Below are positions 9,051-17,799 of a stretch of 64,000 bases of DNA, piece after piece. The stretch is from Sphingobacterium sp. xlx-96 (GTDB lineage Bacteria > Bacteroidota > Bacteroidia > Sphingobacteriales > Sphingobacteriaceae). The position numbers were made by a program, and so were the translations under genes. The DNA lies in contig NZ_WFKM01000005.1 in the NCBI RefSeq assembly GCF_011007365.1, positions 62,001 to 126,000 on the forward strand, given 5' to 3'. Position 1 is the first letter of the stretch, and every line of letters begins with the position of its first letter. Below the pieces are notes generated by a model. It was not told where the DNA came from. It searched no databases and saw only the letters and a program-made list of their open reading frames with translations.

Positions 9051-9898
9051 TTAACGTTCTAAAACTTCGACTTCTGTTCGTCTATTGGCTTGATGTTCTG
9101 CAACACTACACCTTACCCCATGTGCACATTGATTCAACAAGCCGTCGCTCACCATAGCATTGTGCAGCAGTTACATACAATACATTCCCGCTAGCATTCG
9201 TGGATACAGGGCCAATATGGTAGACAGAATCGTTGATGGATGATCTCAATTGATCCGGATAAGCCAGTGTACTATCCGTTTGACGATCTGCCTTTTATAC
9301 TTTTAAAAAGGCATGCCCAGTCCTTCCACTTTTAGTCTTCAATAGGCAATTGGATTCTGCTTCATACCAGATTCCTTTGGAATAGGGTACTGCACCAAAC
9401 TCGGCCAATGAGGTATTCAAGAACTGTTCATTTCTCAATGTATGGGGCGTAGGTTTACGCATCCCTACTTGGGCAGAGTCTGTTCCACGTATTGCAGCTA
9501 GCTATTCCGGCTGCTGACCGTTATCAGCGATAATCTTCTTGTACTGCACTTTGGCCTCAGCATATTTGCCCCTGCTGCTTTAATACCTCAGCATAATTAT
9601 AGCGAGCCTCTTTTGAAGCGCCTTGTTGATCGATAACGCTTGCATATCAATTTTCAGCGAGATCATATTGTTTAATATAATAATAAATATGCGCTAAGCG
9701 CTCCATTGATTTTATAGCCGGCTCTTTTACATCAACGAGTTTTTCGTATGCAGATGCAGCCTTTGCATGCTGCATCTACTTATACAACATATTGGCGCGG
9801 CTACACATACTCGGCTGTTCTTGCCCTTGTGCCATAGCCGTAACCAAAGCGAGCCACAGCAGACCGCTTCTTTTATTTAAATAAGATCTATTTCTCAT
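9051..9898 (-). pseudogene. Decayed TPR/OmpA-family protein of a type-B T9SS module
   Basis: Read from an ATG at 9898, a signal-peptide-like start runs into TPR-like text (YEKLVDVKEPAIKSMERLAH) that is stopped after about 40 residues. Further stop codons follow, with at least one frameshift near 9575 (KQQGQ to YAEAKVQYKKII) and another near 9120. The last residues, AEHQANRRTEVEVLER, are the typical end of an OmpA/Pal peptidoglycan-binding domain. An intact TPR-WD40-OmpA protein of this kind has roughly 600 or more residues. Here the beta-propeller and most of the OmpA domain are missing, showing a large internal deletion as well. It lies 67 nt downstream of the truncated PorP gene, the usual order in these modules. 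Confidence 0.8.
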
Positions 9899-9965
9899 GT
9901 GAATAATCCATTTAGAACAGTACAAATTATATCTAAAAATATCTTGGACTCAGTATCTGATTGTA

Positions 9966-10643
9966 TCAAGGCCCGAAGGTGATGCCTAAAGTAAGTTCAT
10001 GCGTACCATTCTGTAAACCATTCATGCGGTTCAACATATGATCTGAGGAATACCCTATTCGGAACTCTGAACTTACATAAAATTGTGCAATACCACAAAG
10101 CGAATTCAGCAAGCTAAGTTTATTGACAGAGGCTGTATTGTACACCCGGTTAAAAATCTGGGCACGCGCCCGATATCCGGCTCCAATCCAAAATTTGCCG
10201 TTAAAAATAAACATCGCATTAAGATCTAGCGAGGTAGGCCCCTTAAAATCATCTTTGATCAACAAGCTAGGTCTAAGAAGCAATCCTGGATCCAATTCGA
10301 ATAAATCCCCTGCGATGAAATAACCATGTACTTTTCGATAGTGACCTTCGAGCGAGTTCTGATTGAACTGAAAATCTTCGCCACTATCGCTATTCGCAAA
10401 AAGATCTTGAACGGATACCCCAGCGTACCATTTTGGATTGCTATAATACACCCTCAAACGGATATCTGGCCGCCATGTCGTGAACATATGAGCGGGTAGG
10501 ACAAAGTCTCCTTTATCGACAGAGGTTAGCTTATTCTCATCAAGACCGTACTGGGTTACCCCTCCAGCCCCCCCAAAAGCAAGTCGATGTTCATCGGAAC
10601 GGTCCAATTGCAGGCGGCTTTCCCCCTCCTTTTTCCATATCAA
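9966..10643 (-). pseudogene. N-terminally truncated PorP/SprF-family T9SS outer-membrane protein
   Basis: 225 residues are open, but the frame begins mid-domain at a weak TTG. Signal peptide and first strands are missing; family members usually have about 300-340 residues. What remains is clear: GGAGGVTQYGLDENKL, WRPDIRLRVYYSNPKWYAGV, DDFKGPTSLDLNAMFIF and the C-terminal ELTLGITFGP. PorP/SprF proteins anchor type IX-secreted adhesins carrying a type-B C-terminal signal. No adhesin gene lies upstream and the OmpA partner downstream is destroyed, so the module is not functional. Proline/glycine-coding C7 at about 10568-10574 lies inside the surviving frame. Confidence 0.8.
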
Positions 10644-10794
10644 CTGAAATACTTATAAAGCTCAGGTATTAGGACAAAACACAAAAAGCCTCTACGGGTT
10701 TAGCAACAACCGTTTATTACCACACAAAAAAACTTCGAAAAAACTGACTCATGTTAAATCGATGCGACAGATAGGGCATTCTCTTCTACTATTT

Positions 10795-12234
10795 TCATGT
10801 GGAAATTCTATCTCTAGCAGCTATGCGGTTAATCATTCCTCTGAAAATAAACCCATGAAAAGGTAAAACGGCGTACCAATATAATCTCCCCGAAATCCCC
10901 AACGGGCGAAAGGTAGCTGTCTGTGTGAGCACATTGTCTTGATCGATTTTAAATTCTAACCAAGCTTCTCCCGGAAGTTTCATTTCTGCATATAACAGTA
11001 ATCTTCTTTCACTTTTGTCGGCTATCAGCACCCTCCAAAAATCTAACGCGTCACCAGGGTATAAATCCAAATCACTCTTTCTACCACGTCTCATACCTAC
11101 CCCGCCTACGAGTTGATCGATAAAACCTCGGATCTCCCAAAGCCAATTTCCATAGTACCAGCCTACATGCCCCCCAATAGACCATATTCTAGCAAGAGGA
11201 CCTTCGGCCGCACTAAGTTGTACTTTACGCACATCTTTGAAACAACCGTACTCAGGAACCTTTAATAAACGAACTATACCATGATTTAAAATAGTGCTAC
11301 TTTGCGCATCTTTCCAACTCGAAAGCACATTATTTTGTTCAATTTTTTCAAAAGCAAGTTTGATAGAAGTATTATAATCAATAACCTCTATGTGAAGCAT
11401 GTGTATTAAATCATTCGGCTGTGCAATCACCTCGACCTTCATGCTATCTACTAGATTTCGGGCTAAAGGATATGATGTCGAAGTGACAAAATAGAGCCAG
11501 TAGGACGATAGTTTCGGAGTCATCACCGGGATGATAAAAATCCTGCGCTGCAAACCTCTGATTTGGGCATACCGCAGTAACATCTCCTTGTAACTCAAAA
11601 TATCCGGGCCTGCAATATCAAAACTTTTGTCATAAGTCTCAGGCTTGTTAATTACGCCCACCAGAAATTCAATAACATTTCTAATAGCAATGGGTTGACA
11701 TTTTGTTTTTAACCACTTAGGTGCAACCATCACGGGAAGTTTTTCGACCAAATCTCTAATGATTTCAAAAGAACCGCTCCCGGATCCTACAATAATTCCG
11801 GCCTTTAATACAGTGAGCGCATAATTCCCTTCTGAAAGAATGGATTCTACATTTTTCCGTGATTTTAAATGTTTGGAAAGATTCTGTCCATTATTTATCC
11901 CTCCTAAATAGATCACCTGCATCGTTGCTGTCTTCGATAGCCTGTCTTTAAAATTATGGGCACAGATTTCTTCCATTCTCGAAAAATCGCCCTGCTTGGT
12001 AGACATAGAATGAATCAAATAGAAAGCTACATCAATATCTGAAGGGATTTTCGCAAGTGTATCTGTTTTTAAAAAATCTACTTCAATTATGGATAAACGG
12101 TCACTAAATTCCGGATTGTAAGAAAATCGGTTTTGATCTCTGACACAGCATACCACATGGTACCCTTTATCGATAAGCACTGGAAGTAGTCTTTTCGCGA
12201 TATAGCCTGTTACACCGGTTAATAATATTTTCAT
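10795..12234 (-). CDS. NmrA/SDR-type NAD(P)-binding protein with C-terminal DUF2867
   Basis: 479 residues. The N-terminal ~300 residues are an atypical SDR with a nucleotide-binding start, ILLTGVTGYIAKRLLP, followed by typical SDR text (DVAFYLIHSM, VIYLGGINNG). The last ~150 residues (GHVGWYYGNWLWEIRGFID, then YPGDALDFWRV) match DUF2867, a domain often fused to this SDR type. No YxxxK catalytic pair is obvious, so it may act as a binding or regulatory protein rather than a classical dehydrogenase. A small membrane protein is encoded 33 nt upstream, likely in the same transcript. Substrate unknown. Confidence 0.85.
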   Translation of the reverse strand: MKILLTGVTGYIAKRLLPVLIDKGYHVVCCVRDQNRFSYNPEFSDRLSIIEVDFLKTDTLAKIPSDIDVAFYLIHSMSTKQGDFSRMEEICAHNFKDRLSKTATMQVIYLGGINNGQNLSKHLKSRKNVESILSEGNYALTVLKAGIIVGSGSGSFEIIRDLVEKLPVMVAPKWLKTKCQPIAIRNVIEFLVGVINKPETYDKSFDIAGPDILSYKEMLLRYAQIRGLQRRIFIIPVMTPKLSSYWLYFVTSTSYPLARNLVDSMKVEVIAQPNDLIHMLHIEVIDYNTSIKLAFEKIEQNNVLSSWKDAQSSTILNHGIVRLLKVPEYGCFKDVRKVQLSAAEGPLARIWSIGGHVGWYYGNWLWEIRGFIDQLVGGVGMRRGRKSDLDLYPGDALDFWRVLIADKSERRLLLYAEMKLPGEAWLEFKIDQDNVLTQTATFRPLGISGRLYWYAVLPFHGFIFRGMINRIAARDRIST

Positions 12235-12267
12235 ACCTCCTTCTTTTTACCTAGATTTTTCGCTTTT

Positions 12268-12651
12268 TTACTTTTCAGTCCTAATTAGCGTCCATGTGAG
12301 AAAGGCAAGGATTAAAGTTAAAACTGAAAACATCTTCTCTAAAGCAGTAGTCGCACACAAATTTCCAATTGTATTGAGTATAAATAAGCAAATGAAAAGC
12401 CAAAGCACAATATCAATAACATTTTTTCTGAAATAATGTTTGATGAAACCGCCCTTCATAAGTACGATAAAACCAAAAAATAAATTGAACAGTATAGAAA
12501 AGAATTCGAAAATGTACATCTCTCTTTCATTCTTTAATAAACCGCCCCACACGATAGTGTAAGGGATTATTTGGGTTATAACACATAGATGAAATATTGT
12601 CACAGCCGATATCAGTCCTAACAAAACTTTGGCAGATAATTTACTTCTCAT
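12268..12651 (-). CDS. Small four-helix integral membrane protein of unknown function
   Basis: 127 residues with four predicted membrane helices at about 8-30, 45-65, 77-98 and 102-121, and short charged loops (KNEREMY, KGGFIKHYFRKN). No motif that I recognise. It precedes the DUF2867 gene by 33 nt, so the two probably form an operon. The terminator at 12886-12912 separates it from the ABC operon upstream, and its promoter must lie in 12652-12885. Confidence 0.65.
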   Translation of the reverse strand: MRSKLSAKVLLGLISAVTIFHLCVITQIIPYTIVWGGLLKNEREMYIFEFFSILFNLFFGFIVLMKGGFIKHYFRKNVIDIVLWLFICLFILNTIGNLCATTALEKMFSVLTLILAFLTWTLIRTEK

Positions 12652-12885
12652 TTTTTAAAAATTTATTAATTTATTCCTCCTCCTTAAAATACATTTGTTT
12701 CGCAAAAAATTTACCCTAAACTTAAGTATAATTAAGAAACTTTTTTTATTGGAATAGGAACCACACACTTACTTTGGGATTCATGTGTTTTGGTATAGTA
12801 CCCTTAATGCTTATCGAAAACGAATAACAAATTGTTTGTTACTAGGGGGTATTCCAAAATTGGGAGAAAAGAAAGAAAAATCAAG

Positions 12886-12912
12886 AAAGGGTTCAGCTAC
12901 GCTGAACCCTTT
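12886..12912 (-). terminator. Stem-loop terminator after the ABC permease gene
   Basis: AAGGGTTCAGC (12887-12897), loop TAC, GCTGAACCCTT (12901-12911): a perfect 11-bp stem extended by one A-T pair. It starts 12 nt past the permease stop and is followed on the minus strand by a T-rich stretch. It ends the NEW3/ATPase/permease operon. Confidence 0.75.
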
Positions 12913-12923
12913 TGGTTTTAATA

Positions 12924-13862
12924 TCATGATCTTATTTCTCTACGCATAAAGTAATAATACGATATAGCAAATAACAATAGTGTAAACGCTATTAATCCAC
13001 TTAATTGTGGCCACACCAACATTAAACTATCCCTCAGTCCTATGCCGTTGGGTATAGCCCTTACCATCTGTTCCATGGATACTGGGCCTAAGCTTCTCAC
13101 CGTAGGCATCAGTAATGTAGTGGAAGCATCTACATAAAGTTGGCTCGGAGAGATCCGCAAAACGTCAAGAATGCGTTCATTATAAAAGGATATTTGTTCT
13201 GGAGAAAGGTAAGCAGGATTGGGTATGAGCGCTTTTATAGCGATATTGACTAGGACCTGATAAAAGACTGTAAAGAATAACCAGATCCCTATTGCGGTCA
13301 ATGCAGAAGTTGCAGGTTGCTTAAACCTGATGGATAAAAAAATAGCTATACTAAGCCAGAAGCCTACATACAAAATGGTATTGATATTGAAAGCCAAAAT
13401 ACGTACCACCTCTTGCCACTCGATAGCAATACCACTCAAGCACATGGCGTAGCCGACAATCAGAAAAGTGAGCGAGAAAAATAAGCAGGCAACAATCAAC
13501 AAAGGCGCGAAAAATTTAGCGAGTATCAAATTATCTCTAAATAGCGGTTGGGCCATTAAGCGTACTAGCGAACCATTGTTATTTTCTGAATTGATAGCAT
13601 CAAACCCTAAGCTAATGCCTAGTATCGGAGCAAGAAAGCTGAGAAATACATGAAATGGAGGCACGGATTCATCTGTTGAGGTCAATAGCTTTAAATAGAA
13701 AAAAGATTCCTTACTACTATCTGTTGCTTCAAATACTGATTTAATATTACTTAAAGACGAATATATTGACACTACAAAAGTAAGAATGATCAATATCACG
13801 AGAATGATAAACCTCCAACTTCGGATATGCTCTGCAATCTCCTTACGCAACAGTACATGCAT
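12924..13862 (-). CDS. ABC-2 type transporter permease
   Basis: 312 residues from the ATG at 13862 (MHVLLRKEIAEH), which gives a natural start 25 nt after the ATPase stop. An ATG at 13934 would add 24 lysine-rich residues overlapping the end of the ATPase gene, which I consider less likely. About six hydrophobic segments follow the charged start (FIILVILIILTFVVSIY and later LIVACLFFSLTFLIVGYAM). A large extracytoplasmic loop lies between the first two helices, as in ABC-2 permeases of the NosY type. With the ATPase and NEW3 protein it forms a predicted export system. Substrate unknown. Confidence 0.88.
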   Translation of the reverse strand: MHVLLRKEIAEHIRSWRFIILVILIILTFVVSIYSSLSNIKSVFEATDSSKESFFYLKLLTSTDESVPPFHVFLSFLAPILGISLGFDAINSENNNGSLVRLMAQPLFRDNLILAKFFAPLLIVACLFFSLTFLIVGYAMCLSGIAIEWQEVVRILAFNINTILYVGFWLSIAIFLSIRFKQPATSALTAIGIWLFFTVFYQVLVNIAIKALIPNPAYLSPEQISFYNERILDVLRISPSQLYVDASTTLLMPTVRSLGPVSMEQMVRAIPNGIGLRDSLMLVWPQLSGLIAFTLLLFAISYYYFMRREIRS

Positions 13863-13887
13863 GGGTGAGCTGGCACCATGATATCTT

Positions 13888-14895
13888 TTATTTTCTAAAA
13901 CTTTTTTTCTTAAATATCCCTTTAGATTTTTCATGGTTTACATCTTGATTTTTTTCGTTCTTAAAATACTCGAGATAAATCTCATCCAAGCCATAAGTCT
14001 TTTGCTGCACCCCCATTAGATCGTATCCCCTTTGGACGACATAACGTACGATGTCAGCGGTCTGCTCTACAGTAGACATTACTTCAATTTTGTTATCAAT
14101 TATGCTCAAATTTTGTATATGAGGCAGTTTTGCAATCTCCTGTCTTAGCTTTTCAAACCCAGCTTCATTTTTTTGCATTTCCAGTAAGGTTACATGGCCA
14201 TTTTTATTAAATAGTTGTTTAGAAAGACTTGTTATATTTCCTTGCGCCAACAATCTGCCGTCGACAAAAATGCCTACCCGGTCGCAGACCTGCTGCACAT
14301 GATGGAGGTGATGCGACGACAAAAGTACCGTTAAGTTTTGTTCCTTGTTAAGCTGTTTTATAAGATCCAAAAATTCCCGGACTCCACTAGGATCTATACC
14401 TAAGGTCGGTTCGTCAAGAATAATAACCTCCGGAGACTTTATCAATACATCAGCAAGACCAAGCCGCTGTTTCATACCTCGTGAAAAAGTTCCGGTCTTC
14501 CATAAAGCATTACTTTTCAAACCCACCACATCAAGTAGCTTCATCGCCTTGTTCTCGGATTCCATTTCCGTTAGTCCATTAAGCCTTCCTACAAAAGTAA
14601 GGTTTTCCAGAGCGGACATATTATCGTAAAAACCTAGATTATCAGGAAGATATCCGACTCGCTGCTTGACCCGTATGGGATGCCGCGTTGTATGCTGACC
14701 ACATACATATGCTTCACCCGAAGTCGGTTCGACTAAGCCCAATAACATGAGGATAGTGGTCGTCTTTCCCGCCCCATTAGGTCCCAAAAGTCCAAATATT
14801 TCACCCTTATGTATATCAAGGGAAAGGTTGTCTACAGCAATTTTGTCTTTATAATGCTTGGATAACCCTTTTAGTTGTATAATAGGATTACTCAT
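13888..14895 (-). CDS. ABC transporter ATP-binding protein
   Basis: 335 residues from the ATG at 14895 (MSNPIIQLKGLSKHY); the frame extends ten codons further but the internal start fits the family. Walker A is GLLGPNGAGKTT, the signature is FSRGMKQRL, Walker B is VIILDEPTLGIDP, and the switch region is LLSSHHLHHVQQVCDRV. The ~110-residue C-terminal part after the nucleotide-binding domain is typical of ABC-2 exporters. It works with the permease encoded directly downstream, and the NEW3 protein lies 52 nt upstream. Confidence 0.95.
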   Translation of the reverse strand: MSNPIIQLKGLSKHYKDKIAVDNLSLDIHKGEIFGLLGPNGAGKTTTILMLLGLVEPTSGEAYVCGQHTTRHPIRVKQRVGYLPDNLGFYDNMSALENLTFVGRLNGLTEMESENKAMKLLDVVGLKSNALWKTGTFSRGMKQRLGLADVLIKSPEVIILDEPTLGIDPSGVREFLDLIKQLNKEQNLTVLLSSHHLHHVQQVCDRVGIFVDGRLLAQGNITSLSKQLFNKNGHVTLLEMQKNEAGFEKLRQEIAKLPHIQNLSIIDNKIEVMSTVEQTADIVRYVVQRGYDLMGVQQKTYGLDEIYLEYFKNEKNQDVNHEKSKGIFKKKSFRK

Positions 14896-14947
14896 ATCGT
14901 ATGATGGTTGAATAATTGCGTACAAAAATCTTTTATACGGTTACTAT

Positions 14948-15808
14948 CTAGCGTCGTCCGTATCTACGAATCAACACATATATAAACGCTACTGCCAATA
15001 GAATTAAAAGTATCCCAAACCAAGCCGTCAGCAAAGAAGTTTTAACTTCAACACGATAGGCTAAAGTGGACTCTAAATTGCCATTCTTGGCCGATACATT
15101 GATCATGTAATCACCGGCAATGGTTTTGTCTGGAACCTTGATATGTGCTTTGATTTCCTTGGCTTTGCCTGGTTCAAGCTTTTCTATTTTATCGATATCA
15201 AAGCTTGACTCCCATTTGTTTGGCAATTGTGCTTTCAGTTCGATATTTTCTAAAGGCAGCGTACCGGTGTTTTTCACGGTAATGAATATTTCCTTGCTGC
15301 TTCCTGTTGTGGTACTGCCACTCAAAATTTGATTTTGAGTACTGACTTCCATTTTATAGCTTCCTTTTATAACGGCCTGCAAGTTAATGGTAGTCGTATC
15401 GCCATTTGCAATAGCTTTGATCGGAATGACGTGTTTTTTATTATCTGCAGTATAGGACGGTGTGACTTCTATGCTCAATTCTTTACTGGATTGAGGATCT
15501 AGGTTGACTGATGTCACCTGCATTCCCTCCGTTTTATAAGCAATAGTCCATCCCGGGGGCAGATTAGATTGTAACTCGTATATTTTCTCTTGACGGCTGG
15601 TATTAGTGAGCGTACCATTGTACCTAAAAACATCGGTTGAAGGTACTTCCAGATTAATTAGACGAACTTTAAAACTGGATTGTTCCGGTTTGTCTCTTTC
15701 TTGCCCCAACAACTCTGAGGGAGCTAATAGATTACTTAATGCGAGAGTTAGGGTTAATAGAAAAATTCTCGACTTTAAACGTTCGGTAAAAATGAATCCT
15801 TTAAACAT
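14948..15808 (-). CDS. NEW3-domain membrane-anchored protein of an ABC export operon
   Basis: 286 residues: an N-terminal signal or anchor (about 13-35), two immunoglobulin-like NEW3-type repeats (about 45-150 and 155-255), one C-terminal membrane helix (about 263-281) and a basic tail (RRYGRR). NEW3 text includes ENIELKAQLPNKWESSF and LEPGKAKEIKAHIKVPDKT. The bulk of the protein should lie outside the membrane. Location as first gene of an operon with an ATPase and a permease suggests it is the extracytoplasmic partner of the exporter. No enzymatic motif is visible. Confidence 0.8.
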   Translation of the reverse strand: MFKGFIFTERLKSRIFLLTLTLALSNLLAPSELLGQERDKPEQSSFKVRLINLEVPSTDVFRYNGTLTNTSRQEKIYELQSNLPPGWTIAYKTEGMQVTSVNLDPQSSKELSIEVTPSYTADNKKHVIPIKAIANGDTTTINLQAVIKGSYKMEVSTQNQILSGSTTTGSSKEIFITVKNTGTLPLENIELKAQLPNKWESSFDIDKIEKLEPGKAKEIKAHIKVPDKTIAGDYMINVSAKNGNLESTLAYRVEVKTSLLTAWFGILLILLAVAFIYVLIRRYGRR

Positions 15809-16145
15809 AATGTAATAACTAACAATTTTATATTAATAGCTTTTAGAAAATGTCTTGAATAAAAGTTGTACCTATTAGGTTTTCGAGTCCAAATTTAACT
15901 ACTGGAGATATTCACGTCAAGTAAAATTTTATTTTTCTATCTCGCGTACTACACTCTGCTAACTTATCATCAACATCTAAGGAATTAAAGCAGCAATCTT
16001 TTAGGCACGTCGACCAGATAGTTTAGTGTATTTATAACCCATAACCAAGAAACAAAAGTAAAATAATACACAAAAAAACTTTTATTTAGTATAATTGTAC
16101 TGTATTTAACAGAAAGCTAATTTTTGAATTTTTATAAACATCAAA
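15809..16145. other. Intergenic region between divergent ABC and glutathione peroxidase operons
   Basis: 337 nt, AT-rich, no gene. It must hold promoters for both directions. I could not find a TTTG/TAnnTTTG pair with good spacing in either direction; TAATTTTTG near 16120 is one base off the -7 consensus for the peroxidase gene. Confidence 0.5.
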
Positions 16146-16742
16146 ATGACATCCATGAAATCAATTATCAGTCATGTATTTATAGTAGCCACACTACTGA
16201 GTGGCTTCTCCTGCAATGGTCAACAAACAAAATCCACGGAAACTAAAACTATTCCAACAATGAATACTTCATTCTACAATCTTTCCGTAACACTGAACAA
16301 CGGTGAAAAGCTTAATTTTTCAAGTTTAAAAGGTAAAAAAGTGCTTTTGGTCAATACAGCTTCAAAGTGTGGTTACACGAAACAGTATGAAGACTTAGAA
16401 AAACTATCCAAAGCGTACAAAGATAAATTAATGATAATCGCTTTCCCAGCAAATGACTTTGCAAACCAGGAGAATGGCAGTGATGAAGAAATTGCGCAAT
16501 TCTGCAAATCAAATTACGGTGTAACATTTCCGATAGCTAAGAAAGCGGGAGTCATTAAAAATGCGGAACAACAAGAGGTATTCAAATGGCTATCCGACAA
16601 ACAATTAAATGGATGGAATGACCAAGAACCAGAATGGAATTTCAGCAAATATCTGATTAGTGAAGATGGACAGCTACTTCACTATTTTAAATCAAGTGTA
16701 GCCCCACTAGATCAAAAAATGATTGACGCTATTGATAAATAA
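16146..16742 (+). CDS. Glutathione peroxidase family lipoprotein
   Basis: 198 residues with a lipoprotein-like leader (LLSGFSCNGQ, Cys23), then a thioredoxin-fold peroxidase. Cys75 in NTASKCGYTKQYEDLEKL is the expected peroxidatic cysteine and a cysteine, not selenocysteine, is encoded. The family's FPANDFANQENG block and the WNFSKYLI block with the active-site Trp/Asn are present. It reduces hydroperoxides, in bacteria usually with thioredoxin rather than glutathione. The lipobox suggests an envelope location. A TspO-like gene follows 30 nt downstream and is probably co-transcribed, a pairing consistent with redox stress. An ATG three codons further in is an alternative start. Confidence 0.92.
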   Translation: MTSMKSIISHVFIVATLLSGFSCNGQQTKSTETKTIPTMNTSFYNLSVTLNNGEKLNFSSLKGKKVLLVNTASKCGYTKQYEDLEKLSKAYKDKLMIIAFPANDFANQENGSDEEIAQFCKSNYGVTFPIAKKAGVIKNAEQQEVFKWLSDKQLNGWNDQEPEWNFSKYLISEDGQLLHYFKSSVAPLDQKMIDAIDK

Positions 16743-16772
16743 TATCTAAAAAATACTTTCGAAAGAAAAATC

Positions 16773-17531
16773 ATGAATAAGTCCCTTCAAATATTGAATA
16801 TCGTCGCTTTGGTAGCAACAATAGGAATCAACTACCTCTCCAATAATGGACTTTTTAACGGGGAAACAATGGCTACGATTTCAGGGAAATACCATAATCT
16901 GTTTACTCCGGCCGGCTACGCTTTTTCTATTTGGGGATTGATTTTCATAGGACTTTGCGGATTTGTGTTTTATTATGGTCCATTTACTAGACAAACCAAA
17001 GCCAAGGAAAAAATCCTTTCAAATGTTGGATGGTGGTTTACCATCTCTTGTGTAGCCAATTGTTTATGGGTAATAACTTGGCTGTATGAATATACCTTAC
17101 TCACAATTCCGATCATGGTTTTGCTATTTGTTGCGTTATTAAAAATTATAACAAATACGCGACGGGAATTAAAGATAGAGGATTGGAAAACAAGTATTTT
17201 TTTTCGATTGCCTTTCTATATTTATTCAGGTTGGATTTCTGTAGCTTTAATTGCCAATGTAGCTGCCTATTTGAAAAAAGTACAGTGGGCAGGATTTGGA
17301 GTATCAGAGACATTATGGACAATTGTCATGTTTTCAATAGCCGCACTTATCCATCTATTCATGATCTGGAAACGAAATATGGTAGCGTTCGGCTTGGTGT
17401 CAGTTTGGGCATTGATTGCCATTGCGATGGCCAATAAACCAAGCAACCACACTGTTTATCTAGCTGCGATAGTAACAGCAATAATCCTATTTGTAAATGC
17501 GGTCGTGCACATCATTAAAAAAAGCAGTTGA
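16773..17531 (+). CDS. TspO/MBR-like tryptophan-rich membrane protein
   Basis: 252 residues with seven or eight hydrophobic segments. The block FTPAGYAFSIWGLIFIGL followed by ANCLWVITW resembles the core of TspO/MBR-like sensory proteins, although the protein is longer than the five-helix TspO of about 160 residues. It is probably a distant Bacteroidota variant. It lies 30 nt behind the peroxidase gene. A role in tetrapyrrole or redox sensing would fit the family but is inferred. Confidence 0.65.
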   Translation: MNKSLQILNIVALVATIGINYLSNNGLFNGETMATISGKYHNLFTPAGYAFSIWGLIFIGLCGFVFYYGPFTRQTKAKEKILSNVGWWFTISCVANCLWVITWLYEYTLLTIPIMVLLFVALLKIITNTRRELKIEDWKTSIFFRLPFYIYSGWISVALIANVAAYLKKVQWAGFGVSETLWTIVMFSIAALIHLFMIWKRNMVAFGLVSVWALIAIAMANKPSNHTVYLAAIVTAIILFVNAVVHIIKKSS

Positions 17532-17565
17532 ATAAAGTAGCAGGAGAGGTGCCTTTTGACAAATA

Positions 17566-17602
17566 AGAGACAGTACAAAACTAGAGTTTTGCTACTGTCT
17601 CT
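17566..17602 (+). terminator. Long stem-loop after the peroxidase/TspO-like operon
   Basis: AGAGACAGTA (17566-17575) pairs with TACTGTCTCT (17593-17602), and inner CAAAA (17576-17580) with TTTTG (17587-17591). It lies 34 nt past the stop. No strong U tract follows, so it may be a weak or factor-assisted terminator. Confidence 0.55.
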
Positions 17603-17799
17603 ATAGATAAGCGATCTATACTATTGCCCACTTAAAGGACCTAGAGGAATTAACACCCAAAAAGTCGAAAAAACATCGATATTCTTCGGATCGATATCTA
17701 CAGACAAAACATAATCCAATATTTAGTGTGACTTCTTATTTTGTTCTGTGATAGCTTTGTTGGGTACAATTATTCCTATTCCTTGAATAAAAACAAGTT

